From assembly GCA_026874595.1 (NCBI GenBank), contig CM049313.1, positions 34,933,159 to 34,997,158 of the forward strand: a stretch of 64,000 bases of DNA. The letters run 5' to 3'. Source of the DNA: Sipunculus nudus (Eukaryota > Annelida > Sipuncula > Golfingiida > Sipunculidae). Made by a program: the position numbers and the translations under genes. Within the stretch, counting starts at the first letter, position 1. Every line of letters starts with the position of its first letter. The notes below the pieces were generated by a model. It did not search any database. It saw nothing but the letters and a program-made list of their open reading frames with translations, and had not been told where the DNA came from. This document shows positions 24,520 to 34,700 of the stretch, piece by piece.

Positions 24520-26125
24520 AGACAGGTGGCATCATTGTTCATGCATATTAGCTTAAGTTCATCAAGACCAATAAGCACAACAAATTTGATGACAATCCAA
24601 CCAGTCTTTCTTGAGGAATCTGGCAATTTGTGTGTATTTTGCATTATTTCTGGGATGCTCAAACATACCCCAAAACTCACTGTGACCCAATTTCAGGTTT
24701 CTGGGGAGAACTTTTTAAGAACTCTCAGGATGTCAAGTTAGAAGATTCTGGGCCATACTTTTAGTTATGATTTGTGCCCTACTTATGTATCAAATTTTCA
24801 ATTATTCTGAGGGGTGCTTATGAGCCCGATAGATAAGAAAATATGGGTTACAGAGACCTTAATTCACATTTTCAAGGAGACTTTTAACAGATCTCCCTGT
24901 ATGTCAAGTTTGAAGATTCTAGGACCAATGGTTACAATTTGAGCCCTGTTTAGGGACGACCGCATCCTTGAAGGTCTCATAAATAGAGAAAAAAAAAATA
25001 TGTTGAATTTCTTTTAAATTTGGGTGGAGCAACCAGTCCGCAAGAACTGATGAAACACTCCATGATGAATATGCATGCAAAGAATCAGGGTGATCAATGC
25101 AATAGTTGTTCAGATACTGGGGCTTTTGTATCAAATTTTTCTAAGCCCCATAGCTCTGACAATATGGGTGACAGAGACCTAATATCAGGTTTCCAAAGAG
25201 ACTTTTCATGGGCCTCCCAACATGTCAAGAAAGAAGATTGTAGGTCTTGTTGTTACGATTTGTGCCTTGTTAACAGATGACCGCATCTTTTAAGGTCTCA
25301 AAAATAGATAAAAAATAGTAAAAAATTTTTAAAAATACAGGTGGCGCCACAAGTCTGCAGAAACTGATGAAAAACTCCATGATCAATATCAATGCAAAGA
25401 ATCATGGTGATCAATGCATTAGTTGTTCAGATAATGGAGCTTTTGTATCAAATTTTCTGTTATTCTTGGGGGGGGGGGGGGAGGGGGTAGAAGCCCAATA
25501 GCTCACAGGTTTTGTGTAACAGAGATCTAATTCCAGGTTTCCAAGGAGACTTTTCATGGGCCTCCATGCATGTCGAGACAGAAGATTCTAAGTCCAGTCA
25601 TTAAGATTTGTGCCCTGTTAACAGATTGGCATCTTTTAAGGTATCAAAAATAGAGAAAAAAAAATCGTGAAAAAAGCGAAAAGTTCAGGTGGTGCCACCA
25701 GTCTGCAAAAACTGATGAACACCCCATGATCAATATCCATGCAAAGAATCATGGTGATTAATGCATTAGTTGTTCAGATACTTGAGCTTATGTATCAAAT
25801 TTTTCATTATTCGGGGGGGGGGGGGGTACTTCGGAGCCCCATAGCTGGAAGAATATGGGGAACAGAGACCTAACTCACGGTTTCCAAGAAGACTTTTTAT
25901 GGACCTCTCTAGATGTAAAGTGAGAAGATTCCAGGTCCAGCGGTTAAGATTTGTGCCCTGTAAACAGATGACGGCATCTTCTGAGGTCTCAAAAATAGAG
26001 AAAAATAATTGTAAAAAATCGAAAAATACAGGTGGTGCCACCAGTCTGCAGAAGTTGATTAAACACTCCATGATCAATAACCATTCAAAGAATCATGGTG
26101 ATCAATGCATTAGTCGTTCAGATAC
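24520..26125 (-). repeat. ~345-bp arm unit, four tandem copies
   Basis: The start of each unit is marked by the palindrome or its derivative at 25020 (damaged), 25340, 25688 (GGTGGTGCCACC) and 26031, giving spacings of about 320, 348 and 343 bp. Each unit runs GTCTGCAGAAACTGATGAA, GATCAATATNCATGCAAAGA, GGTGATCAATGCATTAG, TGTATCAAATTTT, a G run of 13-14 bases, AGCCCCATAGCT, GGTTTCCAAGGAGACTTTT, AAGATTCTAGGTCCAG and GTGCCCTGTTAACAGAT. The conserved G run coincides with the homopolymers at 25468 and 25814. Confidence 0.9.
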
Positions 26126-26785
26126 TTACAGTCAGCTGAGCTAATAAACGATTGTCGGTGGCACACTTGTATGAGATTAAGCTATGATCCTATTTTTATG
26201 GACATGCAAATTTCAGGCTAGTTCGTTCATGTATGTAAAACGCTTTAATTGCACGGATTATGAAAATCTGTAGAAGTTAAGCGCAAAGGTTATTTCTGGG
26301 CCTTGTTGGTTCTTTGAATTTGGGCTTACACGACAAATGCACAAGCCAACGGGAACCACGCGTTTTCCTTTAAAAGCGCACCTTCTGTTCACAGGTTCGT
26401 CCTCTAGTGGTAATAACATATCACATGTTTTCTGGTTATTCCTTTTAAATGACACTGCTGTACCTGGACTTTTATAAATAACAGCAAACGTGATATATTT
26501 TGATATAACGGGATTCAGAAAACGTTAACTAGAGCTGTAGTCCGCACAGGAAAGGTCAAACAATGTATTCTGATGAACATGGTGTTGATATCACCGTACA
26601 GATGGCGCTAATGGATGGCGCACCTGTGACATGCGCAGTAAAACGTATTTCACTTTATATCTGAACTTTTGAAACTACACGGGGCGGTTCAATCATGTAT
26701 CATTATTTTACACTGTATGTCATTCCTGAATAAAACTGAAACTGAAGTCAATCTTTATGAATTTACATGAAATCTCTTTACTTAC

Positions 26786-26881
26786 GTTGTCCACAATATG
26801 GTCCTTCGTAACCAGGGCGACAGGCACACCGGTTGCCGGTACAAGTTCCGCCATTTAAACAGCGGACAGCACAGCCTGCTT
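26786..26881 (-). CDS. Fibrillin exon: EGF domain 2 (non-calcium-binding)
   Basis: This 96-nt exon encodes [13 protein letters not shown], then [18 protein letters not shown]. It has six cysteines in EGF spacing with the CxNGGxC and CxCxxGYxGxxC patterns, and no DxDE calcium signature. Acceptor CAAACAG (minus strand) and a strong GTAAGT donor, phase 1-1. The equivalent FBN1 exon is also 96 nt as I recall it, and its domain ends with the same CGQ. It joins EGF1 upstream across a 1.26-kb intron and EGF3 downstream across a 14.2-kb intron. Confidence 0.95.
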
Positions 26882-28144
26882 CTGTTTGAAAGGTAAGTAA
26901 ACAACATTAAATGTTTGTTAGAAGGATAAGTTAACAACATTAACTGTGTGCCAAAAACTTAACTTTAAATACAGGATAAGAAACATAAACATCAAGGGTT
27001 GTTGCCGCAAACTGACTAAAAGCTCTGTAAGGACTTGCCACGGGAGAACCCTAGCAATGGTTTACAAGCCTGCCCAAGGAATTAAGTTTAAATGATGTTA
27101 TGGCAGTAGATCTGTATGGCAATATAAAATGAGAATTTAAAGATGAAGCCACATAAGCAATGTGAAAAATTGAGTACAGGGGATGCAATGCTTTCAGGAA
27201 CACGGGGGTAAACGTCTGTGACGCTCTTTATCTCTTTCGGACGCTCGGGGATCCAAGCGTCGATTCGGGCGCGCGAATTTCTGACTATATGAGCGAGCGC
27301 AGGCAATGACCATTATGCAGACTACATCATTGAGGTTTAACAAACCAGTAATTCTGTAAACACTGTGCTGAAAGTGACCCTGACATTTTATTATAATCAT
27401 ATAATGATTTATGATAATTTACAATCATTATAATGATACGATTATGATGTTATATAAAAAAATTTAAATTTAAATAATTTTTCTAAATTTGAAACCGACC
27501 CCTTCACTTGGGACGCTCCATAATTCCCCTGACTCTCCAATTTTTCTTTCTATTTATAGTATGGAAAATTAAGACTAGAGCAAGAAGAAATGTAGACATC
27601 AAGTGTAAAACACGGGGAATACATACATGAAATATAGTGGGGGGAAGTTTAGAGATTAAGCATAACCTGGTGGATTTCATGAGCGTTATAATATTTCATT
27701 ATGCAATTTAAACATTGGGGACATTAAAAAAAGAAATGTTATATTGATGTATAACTTCAGGGAAACGCAAATATTTCAACAAGATCAGTATACGTCTATT
27801 CCGTAAAATATGTTGTAAAATCTTAAAGGAAATGTTAAGTCGAGACGCTTTTATCTTCAGTAAAACTGAGACTCACATTAAATGTTCGCCATTTGAGCCT
27901 ATGGAACCTTAGTGAAATTTCACTGTCCTAAATCAATCATTGTACTTTAAAAAAAACACACATTATACTCTGTAGAGTATAATTTTGCTGTTAGATAATC
28001 ACCACATTCAGGCGGACAGGGATGGTGGAATGGAGTTATAGATAGAATGGTACACATTAGGCCAAGGTACAATTCCTTTTCTAGACACGCCCCTTTATTC
28101 TAAGACCAAACGGGTAAATAAATGGCGGAGGTATATAAACTTAC
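26882..28144 (-). other. Fibrillin intron, 1263 bp
   Basis: The intron between the EGF1 and EGF2 exons. It begins GTAAGTTTATA on the minus strand and ends CTTTCAAACAG. It holds an AT-rich stretch with short ATTATAAT inverted motifs near 27395-27480, but no recognised repeat family. Confidence 0.85.
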
Positions 28145-28246
28145 GTTCCTTCTTGGTACTGCATGATGGCCCGTACTTGTTACCTCCACACTTGCATAAG
28201 TTTGGCCTGATACACAGTCCAATTCCACAGCCACTTTTACACAGAG
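28145..28246 (-). CDS. Fibrillin exon: EGF domain 1
   Basis: This 102-nt exon encodes LCKSGCGIGLC, then IRPNLCKCGGNKYGPSC, then STKKE. Six cysteines are in EGF spacing. The CGxGxCxRPNxCxC pattern is that of the first EGF of vertebrate fibrillins, where the loop is short and there is no calcium site. Acceptor GTTGCAG and a strong GTAAGT donor (minus strand), phase 1-1. The equivalent FBN1 exon is, as I recall, 99 nt, so this one is a codon longer. In fibrillin-1 the FUN-EGF1 unit takes part in N-to-C head-to-tail assembly; the same role here is inferred. Confidence 0.94.
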
Positions 28247-29027
28247 CTGCAACAGAATTATAAACAATTAAAAAGTATGCAAACGAAAATGAAACGCTGC
28301 AATTCAGATCATTTAAATGATCCATATTGAAACATAAAGCATTAAATCAAATACATTTTCTTGTCATCAAATATCTATAGAGAATAAAGCTGTGTCGGAA
28401 TCTCATTGCAAAGAGAACCTTGTTTTTTTATATACACGGTAACATGTACCACAGATTGTCACCAGTGCCCCCCTGTGGTTATCCTTGATATTAGTTTTAG
28501 TTTTATTCACAAAGATAGTGAACACTGAGCTTGAACCAAATTGCAGGACACTTCTGACAAAGAATATTTGTATTTCATCAATTATCTTTTAAAAAATCCC
28601 CTCAGTCATATGTTATATGGTAAATGTGTATTTTAGAGGGGTTTCTTAATGGCCTCTTATACAATCTTTAACACAAATAATAAACAAAAGTAATATTCTG
28701 TAATATACAGGAGATGTATGCTTTTATAATAATAAGGGCTATATAATGGAAGGTGGTGTTGTATGAGAGTCATTGTTTTTCCATAGTCGTTCCTTTTGGC
28801 ACAGATTTTGATCTTCCGCCATAACGTTATGCATGATGTTGATGACATCGCCAAGAAAACGTTGAACTGTACAAGCTATATTTGGGCATTTATGGTTATT
28901 ACATATCAAATATACCTATAATCAAACTCTATAAGCATTATATTTTATAAAAGTATTCATTTCTTATTATTATAGAATAATAACATTTTGGAAACAATCC
29001 GTTAAAGATAGTAAACTAAGTCTTTAA

Positions 29028-29323
29028 CTAGGGACCCATGTGTCTCGAAGTTCAGATGAAATTGTCTATAATGTTATGTTTTTCATTATTGTAGGGGGTA
29101 ATTAAGAGCCCCATAGCTTGGAGAATATGGGTAAAAGAGACTTAATTCCAGGTTTTCCAAGGAGATTCTTCATGGACCTCTCTGGATGTAAAGTAAGAAG
29201 ATTCCAGGTCCAGCGGTCACGATTTGTGCCGTGTTAACGCACAGACGGTCGGATGGCCGGACGGACGACGGACAAAGACTTATCGCTATAGCTCAGATGA
29301 CTTACAGTCAGTTGAGCTAAAAA
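29028..29323 (-). mobile_element. Short (~300-bp) copy with both family ends
   Basis: On the minus strand it runs from TTTTTTAGCTCAACTGAC (about 29323) through the hairpin and a GTCCGTCGTCCGTCCG tract, one partial arm unit and an AAATTTCATCTGAACTTCGAGAC-like end, to GGTCCCTAG at about 29031. T follows CTAG outside. It is a compact two-ended version of the elements at 18767 and 50186. It contains no tandem array. Confidence 0.8.
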
Positions 29324-29744
29324 ATCAGGTGGCTCCATCAGTCTTCAGGAACAGAAGAAACCAGTCATAATCAATAAAAACACCTAGTTTCGGGACACTA
29401 GATGAAACCACAGATGAGAAACTGACATCATTGCTCTCCTTTGACGGTCTCAAATGCAGGAAGAAAATCGTAAAAATGGGAATAAAATACAGGGGGTGCC
29501 ACCAGTTTTCGGGAATTAACAACCCTAGTCGTTGTCGATATTCAAGGCAAAATTAAGGGCAATACATTCATTAATTATCAAGATACTTGACATTTTCTGT
29601 TAACTGTTTATATTATTCTTGAGGGGGGGGGGGGGGGTACTCGCAAACCCCATAGCTCTGACGATTTGTGCCTTGCTAACGACCGGCTAAACGGACAAAA
29701 GGGCATTGCTATAGCTCAGTTGACTTTCAATCAGCTGAGCTAAA
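29324..29744 (-). mobile_element. Second adjacent partial element copy
   Basis: The right limit is TTTTTAGCTCAGCTGATTG on the minus strand (29727-29745), with CTGAGCTATAGC completing the hairpin. A G run of 16 bases at about 29622-29637 sits at the same place as in the 345-bp arm units. GGGGGTGCCACCAG at 29490 is a damaged palindrome. It abuts the previous copy, so the two may derive from a head-to-tail insertion or a broken array. Confidence 0.65.
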
Positions 29745-32350
29745 AACCCTCTCATATCATTATTTAAATATTATTTTTAAAAGTAAACCCTGTGTAGTGC
29801 AGATTTTCAATGTTGGTACGTTTTTCTAGTAAAAACGGGACTATGATACAGAATTTAAGAAAAGATAATTAACTGATAGCACGTACCTATTCAGCCATTT
29901 AAATGTCAAAAGCCAACACTAAAATATTTGACGGACCTTTTTCTTCTTCTGATATGGCATTATCAGTAACGCGGTTAGCAGGAGTAATGGGTGGATATTA
30001 TAAGTGTGTATAAATATATATATATTTTTTAAGAAGCCAATCTTGTTCCAATGAATAAACCAAGTTAACCTCGGGGGAAATGTAGAACAGCTGTCTCGTT
30101 TGATGCTATTTTGTCTTACATCATAGGTTTTGTAGGATGTAATACTAAAAAAATTATAGCAAGAACAGCTTAGTAAATCTAAAAGACCTTTAAAGAGAAC
30201 ACGCATGTGCTATAACTGTGAGGTCAGAATGAGTGACATTCCTTGGGCTCAATATGTCCCGCTCTGTTAATACGGCGTCATTTCATGGTGCCCTTCAGTC
30301 TATTTGCCTGACACAAGTCAGGTCATATTTCACTAAATCATAAAGCCGAACAAAAATGACGGAGCTTGATCATTTCTTCACTTGCTGGGGTGTGGCCTCT
30401 CCAGATTCAGAACAAGTATGTATATCTTATGATAGACACTTGTTACACTGCTTGTAGTTATATGGCCAGCTTTGATGCTAAAAGATCTGGCAGGTCAAAT
30501 GTACAAATAAGCGAGATCAGATGGATCTGACACATATATGAGTCCTAGATCTTGTCCGGACAATCTCGAGAAAACTACACTCGATCACCTATACATCATT
30601 GTTTTTTTTTATTTATTTATTTGTAGGGAGAGTTCTCTTACTGGGTGCAGTACATGTATAAAATTTATAAAAACCATCAGACTTGTAATCAATTTAGATT
30701 GTTCAATTCCAATTCAATTACAGTTGAACGTTTATTTATGTAACTATTGATGTCTGTTCCATTTGTTAAGAAAATATAAATTTAAAAAAACGAGACCATT
30801 GATCAGGAACACGTATCTGTTCAAAATATTTTAAAAATAATTTCATGGGCATGTGTGCAGATACCCGAAATTCAGTAAGACAGACCAAGTAGCACTTTTA
30901 ATGCTTGCAAACCGCTATCTTGGAAATTTCAACACACCACATAAAAACAAATGAGAATTCGATATTTTAGCAGTGACGGAATCCTAGAACAATTAGAGAG
31001 CTTATAAGTTCAATTCATATCTTTTGCGCTTTATTACATTTTGCCTTAAATTTCGATTACATCTCAGTTAAGAAATAGCCTTCAGTTTGATGACAACGGG
31101 CTTCTGTGTTGCCGGTTACCTGTGATGGGAATACCTCGCCATTGCAATATGTGAATATTCGTTGATAAATTTTTCCAGTATTCTTTTTTTTTTTAATCTG
31201 GATTTTTGAATTTGTTTGGGTGTCAGTGAACTTCCCTGCATGTATGTACACCGAGTGATTTAAATCTACTAGTATATAAATGAAGAATGACAAAGCGCCT
31301 GTTTGTTTTTCTTTATCGCAGTTTCTCCTCATCCATTCTGAACTATTTTTCCTGTACATCGAACGCCATTGTGCATATTTGGTATGCTCTACTGAACGGA
31401 AAAGGTTTCGAAAACACTACCGTATGGCGGCATTGGTCAAATTACAGATTTCGTTTCAAAATGCCCGAATAGCGCCCGGTGCCAGTCTTTAAACGATCTT
31501 ATATACTTCATTTACTTCACGTGCTATTGCCAAAAAGGTCACTTTGACGAGCGAAAGATAGAAGAAAAGGCCACCTTCATGCCTTTACAAGGAATGGTGG
31601 TTTGCCATTTTTATTTCTTTTATAAATATCAAAATACATATCAAGTACACTATGAGCTCGCATTTTAGTTTGTGATTTATTAATATACGCGGACTCCAAT
31701 GATAAGTTCTGAGTTATCATGGCTGACAACTGATATATGGCAGAGTAATTTTAAACTAAGGCGGGTCCGTACATTTATTTTACAATTGTTTACAAGCATG
31801 GACTTTATGTGTCAGGAACTTTGGGCGTAACGTTGTAATAAATGAATTATTCAATAATGGTAAAATGTCACAGATTATCAACATACCACCTCTATCTGAC
31901 ATTTTCTTAAAATGGATTTCAAATAAGAAATATAACGAGGTTACTGATATTTCAAAATATCTTGAGAGCGACTTGTTTAATGGAATATCAAAATATTGTG
32001 CATAATTACACTTCAAGGGCATTGCCAAACTATTTTGCCATATTTTACCTTGTTTGTCCATACTGCACTTTTACTTAATTAAAACTTTTGAGTTAGTTTA
32101 CCCAGACAAGTGTGTTTTGTATATAGCAAGATAATTTAACATAGACCACAAATTTGCTACGGCACGAAAAGTATATTATTGAATTCGTAATACATCATGC
32201 CAATTATGCTCTACTAAATGTTTAAGCACCACAAATCTGAATAATGAAAAAAAGGCAGTCGGATAATTTCTTTGGCATTTCTAAATTAGCTCCCACCCTA
32301 AGGACTTTTAGGGATTGAAGAGTTTTTTCCTATAATTATTATTAGGCAAA

Positions 32351-32735
32351 ACTAGGGATCCATGGGTCTCGACGCTCAGCTGAATTGTCAATTAGTGATA
32401 ACACAGTATCACCGTTATATTATTGGGATCATTTTATCTGATTTCGTTGTAGTATCTCTAAAAACATTGGAGATATGAAGACTTTATTATAAGTAGGGAT
32501 TCAAGCGCCTGTGATTCGGATATGTTTATGAGCTTTTTTCAAAATATTGGTCCTGTGACCCCAGAATCCATAAGTTTCTTCCACTATTGGCAGGTGAGCA
32601 ATATCTGGAAGATGGAAGGTTTGGGATGGAAAGTTTGGCTTAAAATACATCCATTATCGTTTTAAAGAAGTTTGTCCTGTGACCTTGGCCTTTGACCTCA
32701 TGACCCTAAAATCAAAAGGGTTCTTATATTATTTG
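32351..32735 (-). mobile_element. Truncated element: one end plus AGGTCA-array unit
   Basis: The minus-strand end reads CAGCTGAGCGTCGAGACCCA, then TGGATCCCTAG (about 32350-32385), with TTTT outside. The body at 32530-32715 matches array units, with CCACTATTGGCAGGTGAGC, GTTTGGCTTAAAATACATCC and GTGACCTTGGCCTTTGACC. The hairpin end is missing. Confidence 0.75.
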
Positions 32736-33181
32736 CCGGTCAGTACTCCCAGGAGCTGCAACTGAGAGAAATGAAGATGGCGTTATGCGCCCGCTTCTAG
32801 GATTGGCTGAGAGCAGCGGGGCCATTATAGAGCGGGGTACCAGTCCAGAGGTGTTTTTCCTAATATAGTGTTTACTTTTGCTATCTCTGAGCGTTAAGAA
32901 TCATTTGTCTCTCGTTTAAGATGTCGTGGTTGCTTGTATTTTATTACTTCAAGAAATGGCAATTACCTTGATCAGACGCCGGGTGTATATTTTTTAGACC
33001 CTGCTTTGATCCGGCCGGTGTTTATAAAAATATCAGGCTCGGCATACAAAAACTGACACACACAACAACACATCGATACAATAAACCCGTTGGTCACTTC
33101 TTGGGAACGTAATTGAAACATCGCTAGTAAAAGCATTGTGTAAGGAAAAAAAAACAATGTAATATAAGATAATGTACTTGC

Positions 33182-33264
33182 CCTTGCTACATTTGTTGCC
33201 CCCTGAAGGAACAGTCCAGCCTGGACAACAATACTTGTGAAACTTGGACCCGCATACGTGTGGC
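33182..33264 (-). CDS. Fibrillin exon: end of fibrillin unique N-terminal (FUN) domain
   Basis: This 83-nt exon encodes [16 protein letters not shown], then [11 protein letters not shown]. It matches the FUN signature of vertebrate fibrillins: VCGS, then YCCPGW, then PGGN/SGGN-x-C. Four cysteines are present. It starts in phase 2 after a strong TCTTTTTTTCAG and ends in phase 1. The FBN1 exon that carries this segment also has, as I recall, 83 nt and the same phases. The GT-type donor at 33177 is four bases further on and would put EGF1 out of frame with an early stop, so the exon must end before GCAAGT. The upstream exon with the signal peptide and furin cleavage site was not found. Confidence 0.94.
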
Positions 33265-33654
33265 CTGAAAAAAAGAGAGCATTTGTTAGATAAATTGATA
33301 TTAAATGATTTCTTGATGTTTGGGAAATTTACACCAGACCTTTCCCACTTCAAAAGCGTCACATTTCCGCTGAGTGTACTAGTCCGTTTTTAACAAGACA
33401 GATCAGACTTTGTTATATTTCAAAGGATAACGTGAAAACATTAAATATATTGAAACGTCCCTCTCAGAGCATCTGCCATGTAATAGTATTTGGCATGGCC
33501 CCCTCCCCCCCCCCCCTATCAAATAATTGTTTTACGGGCAGTTGGTTGGTTGTATATGTGCGGAAGTTTTTTCAAGTCACTGGATGCAAATCGACATTTG
33601 CAAAACTCTTCTGACTTCCCGGCCAGATGTCCTTGTTAATTGAGTTAGAATTGT

Positions 33655-34010
33655 TTTAAGGGGGCCCACATGTTATTCACACGTGGATATTAACAAAACA
33701 AATAGCTTGTGTACAATGGGATCGGTGTTTAACTTAACCATTTGCATTATATTTGTTTTGTTCTTTAATTGTAAAAAAAAAAAAAAAAAAAAACATAGGC
33801 AATCATGTGTGTGCAACGAGTATATAACAAAATTGAAAACAACAGCAGTTCCTCGGAGCTGTGACAACACTGAATATTACACTTTAACACTGACTCCATG
33901 GTACACAGGCCGTTCGTTTTGTTTATATCCTCGTGTTTATAACATGTGGGGGCCCATCGAAATAATCAAAACACATTCATCAAGGACATCTGGAGGCAGG
34001 TCAGACGAAC
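33655..34010. repeat. Dispersed repeat with ~24-bp inverted termini
   Basis: GGGGGCCCACATGTTATTCA (about 33660) is mirrored by CGTGTTTATAACATGTGGGG and GGCCC (33933-33957), giving an inverted pair about 300 bp apart. The right flank, with AAATAATCAAAACA, AAGGACATCT and CAGGTCAGA, recurs at 61425-61505. A 22-base A run lies inside (about 33773-33794). The matching sequence outside the right terminus means the true boundary is not settled. Confidence 0.6.
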
Positions 34011-34029
34011 TAGGTTTTGCATATGGTGA

Positions 34030-34117
34030 CTTTTTTTTTTAGCTCAGCTGACTTTAGTAAGCCTATAATGTTTTACTAGTCAGCTGATCGTCATGAACCT
34101 AGGTCACTTGTTTTTTC
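34030..34117 (+). mobile_element. Minimal ~85-bp element: the two ends only
   Basis: TTTTTTTTTAGCTCAGCTGA at the left and GTCAGCTGATCGTCATGAAC, then CTAGGTCACTTG at the right, with T runs on both sides, are separated by only about 30 bp. It lacks the GTCC tract and the arms. It marks both limits of the family very cleanly and is best read as an internal-deletion derivative. Confidence 0.75.
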
Positions 34118-34266
34118 TGTTTGTCAACATGGACGCATATACCGTACTTACTAAAAACTTGTAGATGAATGAGGCCATACATCCGTCACAGCGGCATCAT
34201 AAGAACCTTTCCTAGCAGGAATAACTTACAGTTCATTCATATGTACGTAAAGTATGCAAGATATTA

Positions 34267-34491
34267 CATAAATACATCAGAAAAACATAAATACTTCAGG
34301 TAAACATAAATACTTCAGGTAAACATAAATACTTCAGGTAAACATAAATACTTCAGGTAAACATAAATACTTCAGGTAAACATAAATACTTCAGGTAAAC
34401 ATAAATTCTTCAGGTAAACATAAATACTTCAGGTAAACATAAATACTTCAGGTAAACATAAATACTTTAAGTAAACATAAATACTTCAGGT
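34267..34491. repeat. Minisatellite, 19-bp unit, ~12 copies, forkhead-like core
   Basis: The unit GTAAACATAAATACTTCAG repeats about twelve times with very few changes (CATCAGAAAA in the first copy, TTCTTC once, TTTAAG once). Every typical unit holds GTAAACA, the forkhead-family core. The unit length is close to two turns of DNA. Because the repeats are contiguous with no spacers, this is not a CRISPR-like array. Confidence 0.97.
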
Positions 34492-34632
34492 GAATAGCTG
34501 ACTTTAATTTTAGTTTCCAAAATCAAATGCTATTTCCAATTAGTCTTAACTTTCTCATGGGGAATTTCATAATGAAAGATCTAAAATTTAAAGTTATGAA
34601 ACATTAAAAGTAGTGCCTTTTACACAGTAACC

Positions 34633-34636
<4 letters not shown>

Positions 34637-34696
<60 letters not shown>
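34637..34696. repeat. (AT)30 microsatellite
   Basis: Sixty bases of uninterrupted AT dinucleotide. It creates a spurious Tyr-Ile ORF on the minus strand. Confidence 0.98.

Positions 34697-34700
<4 letters not shown>

Larger units (their letters stand above)
22560..26146 (-). mobile_element. Composite element, reverse orientation, two internal tandem arrays
   Basis: On the minus strand this runs from the hairpin end at 26146 (TTAGCTCAGCTGACTGTAAG) to a degenerate GCTGAGCGTCATGACCCGCG end at about 22562. It contains the ~345-bp arm array (24520-26125) and the ~150-bp AGGTCA array (22780-24010). A stretch near 24181-24230 carries GGTGGCGCCACC with sequence like the 7590 repeat. The order, with the hairpin end next to arm units and the AGGTCA array next to the other end, is the same as in the element at 50186-52188 once reversed. 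That supports a real element unit. No coding potential was seen. Confidence 0.75.
12540..26785 (-). other. Fibrillin intron, 14.2 kb, repeat-filled
   Basis: The intron between the EGF2 and EGF3 exons, running from GTAAGTAAAG at its 5' end (minus strand) to CTGTTTTCAG. About 12540-14560 shows nothing except an (AT)n at 14051-14066 and a G-rich run near 13625. From 14570 to 26146 it is built mostly of composite non-autonomous repeat elements, annotated separately. 26147-26785 is unique-looking and includes a CTCF-like motif near 26402. Confidence 0.88.
28247..33181 (-). other. Fibrillin intron, 4.9 kb, probable GC-AG type
   Basis: The intron between the FUN and EGF1 exons. The in-frame donor on the minus strand reads GCAAGT (33176-33181), not GT, and the acceptor is TTGCAG. 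It holds a CTCF-like motif near 28470, two short mobile-element copies (29028-29744), a truncated copy (32351-32735), and otherwise AT-rich sequence in which I recognise nothing (29745-32350). Confidence 0.8.

Noticed and set aside
33683-34042. 119-codon plus ORF
   Set aside because: Contains a run of lysines from a poly-A tract and lies in a dispersed repeat.
34267-34491. CRISPR-like array
   Set aside because: Units are contiguous with no unique spacers, and the genome is eukaryotic; it is a minisatellite.
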